Assembly: GCF_001659605.2 (NCBI RefSeq)
Contig: NC_035178.2
Location: 1,344,159 to 1,408,158 of the forward strand
Length of the DNA: 64,000 nucleotides
DNA from: Manihot esculenta
Lineage: Eukaryota; Streptophyta; Magnoliopsida; Malpighiales; Euphorbiaceae
Direction of reading: 5' to 3'
The notes below the pieces were generated by a model, which saw only the letters and a program-made list of their open reading frames with translations, ran no database searches and was not told the DNA's origin. Numbering within the stretch: position 1 is the first letter of the stretch; each line of letters opens with the position of its first letter. Shown here piece after piece: positions 49,482-59,700 of the stretch. Both the position numbers and the translations under genes were made by a program.

Positions 49482-50435
49482 TATGTAATGCAACACATCA
49501 CAACTAATCACATCTCGGATGGTATTGTCACCAATAGTCCTCTACATTCCAAAGTGCCGGGACGTAGAATGGGTACAACCGGTCTTTCTCTTAACATAAC
49601 ATATCATAACATACCAATGTGCCAGGGACGTAGAATGGGTACAACCTGGACTTTCTCTTACATAGTGCCAGGGACGTAGAATGGGTACAACCTGGACTTC
49701 CATACCATATCATGCCGTAGCATCATCATACCATATGAGGACTAGAGGATCATTCAATAACCAATCCACATCAACATCATAAATGCAATGCAACATATTC
49801 GTGAATTCTAATGCAAACAACCTAATTCATCACATGGCATTCATGATGCATGAATATGCTCAACTGTATAATTCATTTGCTTTAAAAAAACGTAAAGGTT
49901 TATTCTACTCACTGGGCTCTTGTAGCTCATACCTTTTCCCTAATCCCCCAGGTTTGCAGGTACGGGCTAGACAGAGAAGTCAAGAAGAGTAATGAAGTCT
50001 TATGTATGTAATAGTTAGAATGTGGACATGACAAATTGTATAATGATGTATAGAAATGTAATGTAATGATGTTGAGGTTTAGAAGTGTGCTTGACCATAG
50101 TATATTGTGATCCCTTTTTGATACATGATCTTAATGTTTATTAATGTCTATGTTTAGCCAACTCAACACATGTTATGCTACCCATTGGGGGCATTGATGA
50201 GATCCCACAGAGGGGTCAAGATTATGATTATGATTATGTTGAGTGCATGCACAGGTTGAGTTTGGTGTATGATAGCAAGTATGAAAGAAAAGTTTTAAAT
50301 TCTTATGTATGTTGTTGATCATGTATGGGATTAAACAGGTAAACAGGATGCATGTTAGGCTTGCTACGGGTCCCGGCGGCCTTAAGTCGACCCGGATCCT
50401 AGCGCCGGTAGCGGTCCGATTTTCGGGTCGTTACA
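49482..50435. repeat. Rearranged outer end of the nested element: LTR fragment plus inverted LTR edge
   Basis: 49482 to about 49870 matches about 43920-44320 in the same orientation (shared ATGCAATGCAWCATATTCGT, ATTCTAATGCAAA and GGCATTYATGATGCATG). 49895-50435 matches about 43374-43880 in inverted orientation (shared CTCACTGGGC, AGGTTTGCAGG, TAGGCTTGCTACGGGTCCCG and GATCCTAGCGCCGGTAGCGG). Confidence 0.8.
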
Positions 50436-50690
50436 CCTGATCTCTTATAGGGCATCCAAGTTGCTTCTCAATTTCTCACTATTGGTGCTTTTATTGTTGA
50501 ATTGGAGCCGGTGAGTAGGGATTTATAGCTTTATGAGGACTACAACTTCTATCCCAAACGCTAGTGTAAAAGGTGTCTCCTTTGTTAGCGTCTGAGGTGT
50601 AGTCCAAAATGCCCACAAGATGCTATGCAGCTCGGCTGCCTAGTTCTTTTTAGCACCATCCAATCATTTCTTTAGCCCTTGGAGGATAGC

Positions 50691-51240
50691 TCAATTTTTC
50701 ACCTTGGTTTTACCGTTCATCTGCAGATGAGCTACTGAGAAAAACTTGTGCCATATGCCCATGTTCTTTGTGAAATCTCGAAAAGAATTACAGTCGAACT
50801 GCTTTCCATTGTTTGATATGAGCATCCTGGGTATCCCGAACTGGCATATGTTGTTGCCACACACAAAATCTATTACTTTCTGGACTGTGATGGTGGGTAC
50901 TGCCATTGCCTCAGGCCAGATAGAGAAGTACTCTACAAGTACAATCACAAACCTCTTCTGCCCCACAATCTTCGGGAATGGCTCTAGAATGTCTATCCCC
51001 CACTTGGAGAATGGCCACGGGTTTGATATACTTGACTGTGGCATAGCCGGGCTATTGATAACATTGGCAAACATCACATCTCTTCACAAATTCTCCGGTT
51101 TCTTTTTTCATTGTAGGCCAGTAGTACCCCTACCGGAAAATCTTTTTTGCCAATGTGGTTGCTCTCTCATGAACTCCACAAACCCTCTGGTGTATTTGCT
51201 GGATTATCCTCGCTGCCTTTTTCAGGCCTACACATCTCAA
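50691..51240 (-). pseudogene. Integrase core of the Tat element, catalytic residues lost
   Basis: A zinc-finger-like KIFRxGYYWPTMKKETGEFV (51120-51170, with a stop) precedes the core PWPFSKWGIDIL, VEYFSIWPEAMAVPTIT and GIPRMLISNNGKQFD, then VAHLQMNGKTKVKN. The first Asp is kept. The second appears as Asn (family ISDNG) and the catalytic Glu as Lys (family NGQTEV), so the enzyme is inactive. Confidence 0.8.
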
Positions 51241-51650
51241 TTACGGGCTGGACTTTCCCCTCTGATATAGAGTTCCTCTCACTGCTTGATAATTGGCAAC
51301 TTTAGCTGCAATTTTCAGAGCTTTTGCTTTGTCTTCGGCAATTTTGAGATACTCTAGGTGTGGGGTCATCCAGCTTCGTTCTTTACCAATTTGCATGATG
51401 GAGGCTGACTTTTCGAAGGTGGGGGTGTCAATTCGCTACACATACACTTCATCTCGGAGCTATTCTAACTCTTCCATATATAATTTGCTGAGCAAGTCTG
51501 CCTCTTCATTCTCTTCTTAAGGTATTCTCTGTTATTTAACAAGGACTCCTTGCTCATCAAGCTCGGCTTCCAGAGCTTGTACTTTGGCTAGTATCTCTGC
51601 ATGATGGGATCCTTTGCCTAGTACACTCCTGTCACTTGATTCACTATTAC

Positions 51651-52106
51651 TTAAAAATTATTGTTTATTCTGAGGTTGATTGCCCCCACTCTTGAAGCTA
51701 TCTGCATTTCATTCAAAAGAGCTTTGTACTCTGTCATGTTATTGGACACCGAAAACCCAAAGCACAAGGCATAACATATTTTAAACTCGTCAGGCCCTTT
51801 CAGTAGAATTCCTGCCCCACTACCTGTGCAGCTTGATGCCCCATCTTCAAATAAATTCCACATGAGTTCATGTTGGTGCTGACTCCCCTCCCCTTCTTCC
51901 ACTGACCTTGGCAGCGCATTATTTTGCTCTTTCTTATCCAAGCTAAAGGAGCATTTAGCTATAAAGTCAGCTAAGGCTTGGGCTTTGATTGCAGTCCAGG
52001 GTTGATAGATGAGGTAGTACAAGCTGATTTCTACTGACCATGCTAGCATCTGTCTTGAAGTTTTAGGCCTGTATAAGATCTTTTTTAAGGTCTGATCATT
52101 CATCAC
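51651..52106 (-). pseudogene. Second (archaeal-type) RNase H domain of the Tat element
   Basis: A linker AIKAQALADFIAKCS is followed by WNLFEDGASSCTGSGAGILL, then SNNMTEYKALLNEMQIAS. The DGAS...GSGAG...NNxTEYxALL pattern is that of the additional RNase H that distinguishes Tat/Ogre elements from other Gypsy lineages. Confidence 0.8.
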
Positions 52107-52689
52107 TACAATCTATTGGCCTTCTAGATACATCCTGAATTTCCTCACTGCCAATAACAGAGCAAATGCTAGCTTCTCAATATTTATATACATGACCTTG
52201 GTACCTTTAAGTACCTTGCTGACATAGAAGACGGGCTTATGGGTTCCCGCCTCTTCTCTCACTAGTACAACGCTTACTACCTATTCGAATGCGGCCAAGT
52301 AGATTAATAGCTCTTCTCTTGCCAAAGGACTGTTGAGCATATGTGGAGAGCTAGATATTTCTTAAGGCTTTTAAAGGCTTCTCGGCAGTCCTCCGATCAT
52401 TCAAAGTTCAGGACTTTCTGTAGCTTCTTGAATAAGGATAAACATCTCTCTGCTGACTTAGAAATGAACCTGTTAAGTGCTACCACTCTTCATGTGAGTC
52501 TCTGTATATCCCTTACACAAGTTGGCTCAGGTATACTCAAAATGGCTTCTACCTTTTCTGGGTTTGGCTCTATGCCTCTCCCACTAGCCATGTAGCCTTA
52601 GAATTTTCCTCCTCTAATAAAGAAAGCATATTTTCTTGGATTCAACCTTATTTTGTATCGTTACAGTACTTGGAAGACCTCTTCTAAGT

Positions 52690-53074
52690 CAGTCAGGTAT
52701 TGTTGAAAAGTCTGACTTTTAACTACCATTTCATCGACGTATACATCTACATTTCTCCCTATCTAATCTTTGAAGATTTTATTCATCAGTTGCTGGTACG
52801 TTGCTCCAGCATTTTTCAACCCAAAAGGCATAGCCTTGTAGCAATATGTCCTATCTTCGGTTATGAAGGAGGTCTTCTCTTCATCTAACCTGTCCATAGA
52901 AATTTGATGATACTCTGACATAGCATCTAAAGACGATAAGTAATCAAAGTCGGTTGTGGAGTTGACCATCTTATTAATATCAGGGAGGAGATAACAATCT
53001 TTTGGACAGATCTGGTTTAAATCAGTGAAGTCTATACATATTCTATACTTCCCATTAGCTTTTTCCACTAACAC
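52690..53074 (-). pseudogene. Reverse transcriptase of the Tat element
   Basis: Motifs: RICIDFTDLNQICPKDCYLL, SLDAMSEYHQI, TSFITEDRTYCYKAMPFGLK, NAGATYQQLMNK. After a break, VDVYVDEMVVKSQT follows near 52740. The active site reads YVDE in place of the usual YVDD. Confidence 0.85.
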
Positions 53075-53523
53075 AGGGTTAGCTAACCATTGTGGATATA
53101 TTATTTTCCTAATAAACCCTGCCTCTTCTAACTTCTCTACCTCTTCCCTCGTAGCCTACTGCTTCTCCTTTTCAAAGACCCTTTTTTTTTTATTTTACTG
53201 GCTTGGCTTTAGGGAGGATGTTCAGTTTGTGGGTTCATTACTTTTGGATCAATCCCTGGCATATCCAATGGTTTCCAAGCAAAACTTGAGGTGTGCCCCT
53301 GAATTAGGGCCATTGCGGCTTCCTTCTAGATTTTTTTCTAAGCTTGAATTGATGCTGAAGACCTTATCGCTTTCTTCTCTGGATAATCAGATGGTCTCCA
53401 GCTTGTCCACAGGCTCAATATGGTCTTCTTTTTTCCATCTCGGACCTCCATAATTTCAGGATTTATTTCTTCTGGTTGGGCATATTGTTCCTCTACTGTG
53501 GTCAGGTATACAGCTCTAGCCTC

Positions 53524-53808
53524 TTATCTTCCCTGAACGACTCCGACTCCTGCCTTCATTGGACACTTCATAGTTAGATATCGAATGCTGATCACTGCTT
53601 CAAAGTCATATAGCATGAATTTTTCCAGAATGGTATTGTAGCTCAGGGGTAACTTCACCACCAGAAAGACTGAGTAGTGAATCTTTAACAGGGGTGACTC
53701 CCCTAAGGTGTGGGCTACCTTTACTTTTCCTTCTACTGCTGTCAGAGTTCCCCCTATCCCCTTGACCGGAGCTTGATCCTTAACCAGCTGTTCTTCAAGT
53801 ATCTTCAT
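53524..53808 (-). pseudogene. Protease region of the Tat element
   Basis: The frame contains FLVVKLPLSYNTILEK and LTMKCPMKAGVGVVQG, matching the post-catalytic part of Tat aspartic proteases (FLVV..PSAYNAILGR, L.MKFPT..GVG.V.G). The DSGA-type catalytic part is not clear in the frame. Confidence 0.65.
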
Positions 53809-54186
53809 ATGTTAGAAGACCATGTAAGGTAGTAGATTTATTTTGCTGCCATCGTCTACTAACACCTTTCAGACCCTGAAGTTATGGATGACGGCCTTGA
53901 TGACCAAAGGATCGTCATGAGGCATCTGCACCCCCTGCGCATCCTCCGGGGAAAAAGAGATAGTTACTGGAGAGTGCTTGATGACCTATATCACTTCCGC
54001 ACCACTTTCATCTTTGTTCCTGCTTCTCTTCTTCCCCCTCCTACACATGCATCCCCTAGTTCCTCCTACAATCATATTGATGGTCCCACTGGAGCCATTG
54101 TTCACTGGTGCCCCAATATGTCTCATGGGCCTCTCTCCAACCGTATTCTATTGCTACCTCTTGCCCTTTAGCTTTTTCACAAAATT

Positions 54187-55433
54187 TCAGAGGTAGCCTC
54201 TTTTGATGAGTCTTTCTATCTCATTTATCAGCTGGTCACAGTCGTTTGTGTCATGGCCATGGGTCCTGTGGTATTGACAATATTTGCCTGGGTCTCTTCT
54301 GTTTGCTTCTGCTTTTATGGGCTTGGGCCATTGTATTAAGTCTTTATCATGGACCGCCACAAACACTTTGGCTTTGAACACGTTCAGAGGAGTGATCTCG
54401 GTGAGGAGCCAGGGTTTATAGGGTCTTTGCTCCTTTTTCTCCCACAAGTGTTTGTTCAATGCCTCCGGTCCCCAATCTTGCCTCCTTTCCGGCCTGTCTT
54501 GCTTTTATCCTCCCCAGCCGTTCCTCGGTCTGTATCATCCTTAGCAAATCTGCTTGTAGTTAAGGCGTCGTCCTACCTTATGTACTTCTCTGCTCTTTTC
54601 ATCAGCTCTGCCAGGGTGGTAGGGGGCTTTCTGCATAATGACCTGAAGAATTCCGGGGAGGTAGTGCCCTTCTGCGTAGCTTATACAGCTCTTCCTTCAT
54701 CAAGCTCTGGTATCTGCAGAGTCTCAAATTTGAACCTGGCCACATACTCTCTTAAGGATTCACTCCTCCTCTACCGAACGGTTTCTAAGTAGCTTGTCTT
54801 TCTCTTTGCAGGCACCCCGACAATGAATCTGCTGATGAACACGCTGGTCAGATCGATGAAGCTCTTAATACTTCCTGCCTTTAGCCTGTTAAACCATACC
54901 CGAGTTGGTCCTGTCAAGGTGGTAGGAAAAACCTTACACATCAAGGCATCCGAGTAAGTCTGCATTTCCATGAATGTCTTGTAGTTCAAGACATGCTCCC
55001 TGGGGTTTTCCGTCCCATCATAAGTCGCTATTGTTGGCATCATGAACTTCATGAGAATAGTTTCTTACTGAACCCATCTCACAAACTGTGATGAGGTTGG
55101 TAATAGAGGACTGTTGTTGTCTCGTACTCTCAACTCCGTTAGTAATTGTTCTTTCAGCCTTTCTAACTTTTGATCAACGTCTACATCCTCCCTCTTGGGC
55201 CTCTTCTCCATGCGGTAGTTTTTTTCTAGCTCTTTACTCTTCGATCTTTCCGCTGGCTCGGAGGAATAACTCTCAGCCCTATCATTCTCGATGAGCTCTC
55301 TCACTACCCTGCCTCTTGTTCTGACTATCAACTCATTTCTTCGACTGGCCTCTCCATCCTCGTCATATGTTCTCCTACTATTCTTCTGAGGAGCTTGGTT
55401 ATTAAACCCCTCAGCGGCAAGTGGTACACTCAA
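54187..55433 (-). pseudogene. gag of the Tat element
   Basis: Three successive minus-strand fragments: an N-terminal charged part (55065-55433, KSKELEKNYRMEKRPKRED), the capsid-type domain (54771-55052, YDGTENPREHVLNYKTFMEM, SDALMCKVFPTTLTGPTRVW) and a C-terminal part (54187-54459). The last has the knuckle CQYHRTHGHDTNDC followed by EIERLIKRGYL, typical of Tat gag. Stops separate them. Confidence 0.8.
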
Positions 55434-55749
55434 CGGAGTGCTGAGTCCTCTCTATTGTAATATCTGGCCTAGCCATTGGGCAATGTTTTGTAATTAGAGA
55501 GTCATACTTTGCAGCTCTTAGTCAGATAAGGTAGTTTGAGGCACGGTTTTGACCGAGCTCGATGAAGGGCTGAACAATATGGGGTGTTGGTTTAATGGGG
55601 CAGTTGAGCTAGAAAATAAGAACTGTGATCCTTCCCGAGTTGAACTCAGGTCGTGCAGGGTGTTTCCAGTATGGTTTTCATCGTGGTTGGCCATATGTAT
55701 CTTAGTGGGTAAAATGAGGATGAGAATTTCGGTGATGAAAAAATCTCCT

Positions 55750-55773
55750 TCATTCCCACAAACGACGCCAATT
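55750..55773 (-). other. Primer-binding site of the Tat element
   Basis: On the minus strand the LTR end GAGCATCA is followed by ATTGGCGTCGTTTGTGGGAA. This resembles the TTGGCGCCGTNTGTGGGA sites of Tat elements with one changed base. Confidence 0.65.
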
Positions 55774-56245
55774 GATGCTCTGAAATCTAGTAAAGGGTGG
55801 GTTCAAGGTGTATTTTGGTAAGCTTGCTCTGGTTTGTCTCTCTCTTGCTTCCTTTATCCCTTTTTCCTTTTATTTTCTAGTGACATGTAACCGTCGTTAT
55901 GTGTTTATACCCTTCTGCCACAGTCGTACTAGCCGCACGTACGAACATACTGTGTCCTTGTCTTTTTCCATCATCAGATGGCTATTTAATTTCAGGCAGC
56001 TATTTAATTCCATTCGGTATTATATGAATATAATCCCGGATGTTACGGGATTTATTGTCTTACGGGATCAAAGGGATAAATAGAGTCAGGTCTCCCTTGT
56101 GTGAATTCAAGTCTTGTTCAGCTCGTCAAAAGTAAGTTTCATATTTAAAGCAAGCTCAACTATTGAGGTTTAATAGAGTTTGAGGTTTAGTCCTTCCAGC
56201 ATAAGTCCGGTCTGAACCGGGGTGTCCTGGACCTAGTTGTCATAA
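55774..56245 (-). repeat. 5' LTR of the Tat element
   Basis: 472 bp, starting TGATGCTCTG on the plus strand and ending near GTTGTCATAA, where the expected terminal CA seems mutated. It lies only 542 bases upstream of the HSP90.7 start codon. Confidence 0.75.
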
Positions 56246-56408
56246 TGCCCATGAATGCGAGATAACATGCTCTTAATGCCTTGAGGGAATATGATGCTGC
56301 CTGCAACCCTAACCAAAATGGTTGACTAATCATATTTAGCAAGCAACCAAGCATGCCATTAGGGCAACGTGAGAATGATGCATTCCACGTCAATCACGTT
56401 TTTCTTAT

Positions 56409-56427
56409 CCAATAAAATAATGCCACG
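56409..56427 (+). promoter_or_regulatory. ER stress response element (ERSE) of HSP90.7
   Basis: CCAAT, nine bases, CCACG: an exact match to the ERSE consensus CCAAT-N9-CCACG. In plants this is bound by NF-Y with bZIP28/bZIP60-type factors. It lies about 380 bases before the ATG of an ER chaperone, as expected for the unfolded-protein response. Confidence 0.8.
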
Positions 56428-56575
56428 TTTAACTAAAAATGTCACAAGTTTCTCTGGTTATCCATCGTGGCAACTTTAAGCCAATCAGAGCGGTCAACTA
56501 GACTCTGGTTTTTCAAGTCTTATGCGGCGTAGTCCAGATCGCCTGGTTTCTCCACGTCGATTTTCGATACCACTA

Positions 56576-56594
56576 CCAATAAGCTACAGACACG
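56576..56594 (+). promoter_or_regulatory. Second ERSE-like site (one mismatch)
   Basis: CCAAT, nine bases, ACACG. The spacing is exact and one base differs from CCACG. Further CCACGTC motifs stand at 56386 and 56551. Confidence 0.5.
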
Positions 56595-56699
56595 TTTGAA
56601 TCGATCATCCACGCTGGCAGTCTCCAGCCAGTGAAAACAATTTTAGCACACTGATTTCGAGTGTCGGGAGATCTAAAACCCCTCTCTTACAAACCACGC

Positions 56700-56706
56700 T
56701 ATATAT
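56700..56706 (+). promoter_or_regulatory. TATA box of HSP90.7
   Basis: TATATAT in the context CGCTATATATGCTC, about 85 bases before the ATG. This would place transcription start near 56735 and give a short leader. Confidence 0.6.
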
Positions 56707-56787
56707 GCTCCGCAAACATATCTTAGATTTGAAATCCATAGGAAGACATCCGTTCAGTGGGAGAAGCTACTAGAATCGGAAATTGCG

Positions 56788-59700
56788 ATGAGGAAGTGGA
56801 CGATCCCTTCCGCCCTGCTGCTGTTGTGCCTTTTATCTCTCATCTCAGATCAAGGTAGCTACTAGACTATGTTGTTTGTATATTATGGATTATATAGTTC
56901 ATTTCCTTTTCTCTGGTTTCGTTTACTGAGTATGGGTTTCTAGGCCAAAATCTACACGCAAATGCAGAGAGTGATTCACAGAATCCTGTAGATCCTCCAA
57001 AGGTTGAGGAGAAACTCGGCGCTGTTCCTAATGGTCTATCTACTGATTCTGACGTCGCAAAGAGGTGCGTGCGTGTGTTTTACCTTGGTTCTTGTGTGCG
57101 GGAAGGGATTGATATTTATGTATTTATATTGATTCAGGGAAGCAGAGTCGATTTCAAAGAGATCACTTCGCAGTAATGCGCAGAAGTATGAGTTCCAGGC
57201 TGAGGTGTCTCGGCTCATGGACATCATTATCAATTCTCTTTACAGCAATAAAGACATTTTCCTCAGGGAGTTGATCTCCAATGCATCTGATGTAAGCATA
57301 TAGATTTTATATGTATGCTTACATGTGCACGTTTGATTGTGCATTAACTAATTGCACCAGAAATTTCTTTAAATTTCAGGCCCTAGACAAGATTAGGTTC
57401 CTCGCCCTCACGGACAAAGAGGTTTTGGGTGAAGGGGATAACACCAAGCTTGACATTCAGGTAAGCTGTGTGAATTGTATTAATGCAGGAGAATAATGGC
57501 GTTAGTTCTAATTGTTGTTTTTGTTTAATAATTTATAATATGTGCTGTTTCATGCTTAATACAGATTAAGCTAGACAAACAAAACAAAATTCTTTCAATT
57601 CGTGACAGAGGTATAGGTATGACAAAGGAGGATTTGATCAAAAACTTGGGAACCATAGCTAAATCTGGAACTTCAGGTGGATAAAAATGTGCATTTAAAT
57701 TTATTGTTTCTAACTATGCATGAGTGTAAAGCTGATTCTGACATTGCTATTTCTTGGTCCAGCATTTGTGGAGAAAATGCAGACAAATGGAGACCTCAAT
57801 CTAATTGGACAATTTGGTGTTGGGTTCTATTCTGTGTATCTGGTTGCTGACTATGTTGAAGTCATCAGCAAACATAACGATGACAAACAGTAAGCCTCTT
57901 TTGATTAATTACTTTCCTGAACATATTGAAAGGTTGTACTATTTATTAAAGCCTTTTTAGACAATAAATTTGGCTAACCCTTCTTTTGTTCTTTTGGCAT
58001 TTAGGCATGTATGGGAATCAAAGGCTGATGGAGCATTTGCAATCTCCGAGGATACATGGAATGAACCACTAGGACGTGGAACTGAGATTAGACTGCATCT
58101 TAGGGATGAAGCAGGGGAATACTTGGAGGAAAGCAAATTGAAAGTTAGTGTCTTTTATCATTTTTTATTGTTGTTTTGAGACATTTACAATGTTTTTTTG
58201 GTTGATGCCCACAATAACAATAGATTAGGTTTTGGGGAATATGTTGCAGTATAGTACATGTAAAATTGGGCAAGTTTCAATTTTGGTTGGCTGCTGTATT
58301 TACTGATGCTGATAGGACTTAAGTTCTTGTTGTGTGCTTGCATGGCTTGAAATGATTCTCAGATGGTTCTATGGATTGTGTTTGAGTTAAGGTTAGATCA
58401 GTACCTCAAAAGTTATTTTGCTTTGCAGGAGCTAGTGAAGAAATATTCTGAATTCATCAACTTCCCAATCTACTTATGGGCAAGTAAAGAAGTTGATGTG
58501 GAAGTTCCTGCTGATGAAGATGAGTCCAGCGATGAAGAGGAAAAATGTGAGCATCATTTGGCGACCGTTTTCATTATTTAATTTTCTGGGGTTAATGTAT
58601 AATTGTATGTGCTCTAATGTCATCATGTGATTTTCCTTTGTTTTTATCATTGTCATTAACAGCTGAAAGCAGCTCTGAAGAAGAAGAGGAATCTGAGAAA
58701 GGTGAAGATGAGGATACAGAGGAGAAACCAAAGACAAAAAAGGTGAAAGAAACTACATATGAATGGGAACTTTTGAATGATGTCAAAGCCATATGGCTGA
58801 GAAATCCAAAGGAGGTGACTGATGAAGAGTACACAAAATTTTATCATTCTCTAGCAAAGGTAATTTGCCATCTTGTGATGGCTCTGCTACTATCAGTGGT
58901 GCTGTTGAAAATAAATTATCAATCTTCTCAATATGCAGTTTTCTCAACAGTAGTACATCTTGTTTTGTTCAATAGGATTTCGGTGATGACAAACCTCTGG
59001 CATGGAGTCATTTTACTGCAGAAGGGGATGTTGAATTCAAGGCAGTTTTGTTTGTGCCTCCAAAGGCTCCCCATGATCTTTATGAGAGTTACTACAATAC
59101 TATTAAATCCAACTTGAAGCTGTATGTTAGACGTGTGTTCATCTCAGATGAATTTGATGAGCTTTTGCCAAAATATTTGAACTTTTTGAAGGTATTGACA
59201 TTGAAGTGATGCTAAAACATTCTAGCAATTGTCTTTCAACAATTCAAAATTGATAGAGATACTCACATATTGGTGACATTTTGAGCAGGGCCTTGTAGAT
59301 TCTGACACTTTACCACTAAATGTTTCACGAGAAATGCTCCAACAGCACAGCAGCTTGAAAACAATCAAGAAAAAACTTATTAGGAAGGCCCTTGATATGA
59401 TCCGTAGAATTGCTGATGAGGATCCTGATGAGGCAAAGGACAAAGACAAGAAAGGTACCATTCTACTTGGGCTGTTTCTTTAGTTTCCACTCTAAAGCAA
59501 GTCATCCAGAAGTGCTAACCATCCAACTTCCTTTCTATGGTCCACGTTCTGTTTATCATTTCATTATTAATTGTGATATTAAATGTGAATGATTGATTGC
59601 TATCTTACTGCATGCACAGATGTTGAGAATTCTGGTGACGATGAGAAGAAAGGTCAGTATGCAAAATTCTGGAATGAGTTTGGCAAGTCTATAAAACTTG

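Larger units (their letters stand above)
43374..50435 (-). mobile_element. Nested Ty3/Gypsy element (chromovirus, Tekay/Del-like), rearranged, inserted in the Tat integrase
   Basis: The 7062-bp element is bounded by a 5-bp target duplication. On the minus strand it has gag with a CCHC knuckle, then RT/RNase H remnants, a pol C-terminus and a polypurine tract (45844-45860). A full 3' LTR of 2470 bp follows (43374-45843). The central integrase is missing between about 46371 and 46700, and frames are broken. The outer end is not a normal 5' LTR: a 380-bp LTR fragment directly abuts the gag start, and the last 540 bp are an inverted copy of the other LTR edge. Both ends therefore read TGTAACGACCCGAAAATC inward. 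Confidence 0.85.
38794..56245 (-). mobile_element. Ty3/Gypsy LTR retrotransposon, Tat lineage, decayed, minus strand, with nested insertion
   Basis: Related direct repeats flank it: 38794-39220 and 55774-56245. Both begin TGATGCT and share GGTGTATTTT, CAGATGGCTATTTAATTTCA and GGTGTC. Read on the minus strand the order is 5' LTR, primer-binding-like TTGGCGTCGTTTGTGGG, gag, protease, RT, an extra archaeal-type RNase H, integrase, then a repeat-rich 3' region with an antisense ORF, and the 3' LTR. The extra RNase H and antisense ORF are Tat-clade traits. Frames are broken and catalytic residues are changed, so it is dead. The LTRs differ by many substitutions and indels, so it is old. I find no matching target duplication (ATTAT on the left, TGCCC on the right). 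Confidence 0.88.

Noticed and set aside
43374..50435. A DNA transposon with 540-bp terminal inverted repeats
   Set aside because: The inside carries gag, RT and a polypurine tract next to a full LTR, and the inverted end is a copy of the LTR edge, so it is a rearranged retroelement.
38789..56250. A target-site duplication for the outer Tat element
   Set aside because: The five bases at the two ends (ATTAT and TGCCC) do not match. The right LTR terminus is mutated, so the exact border is uncertain.
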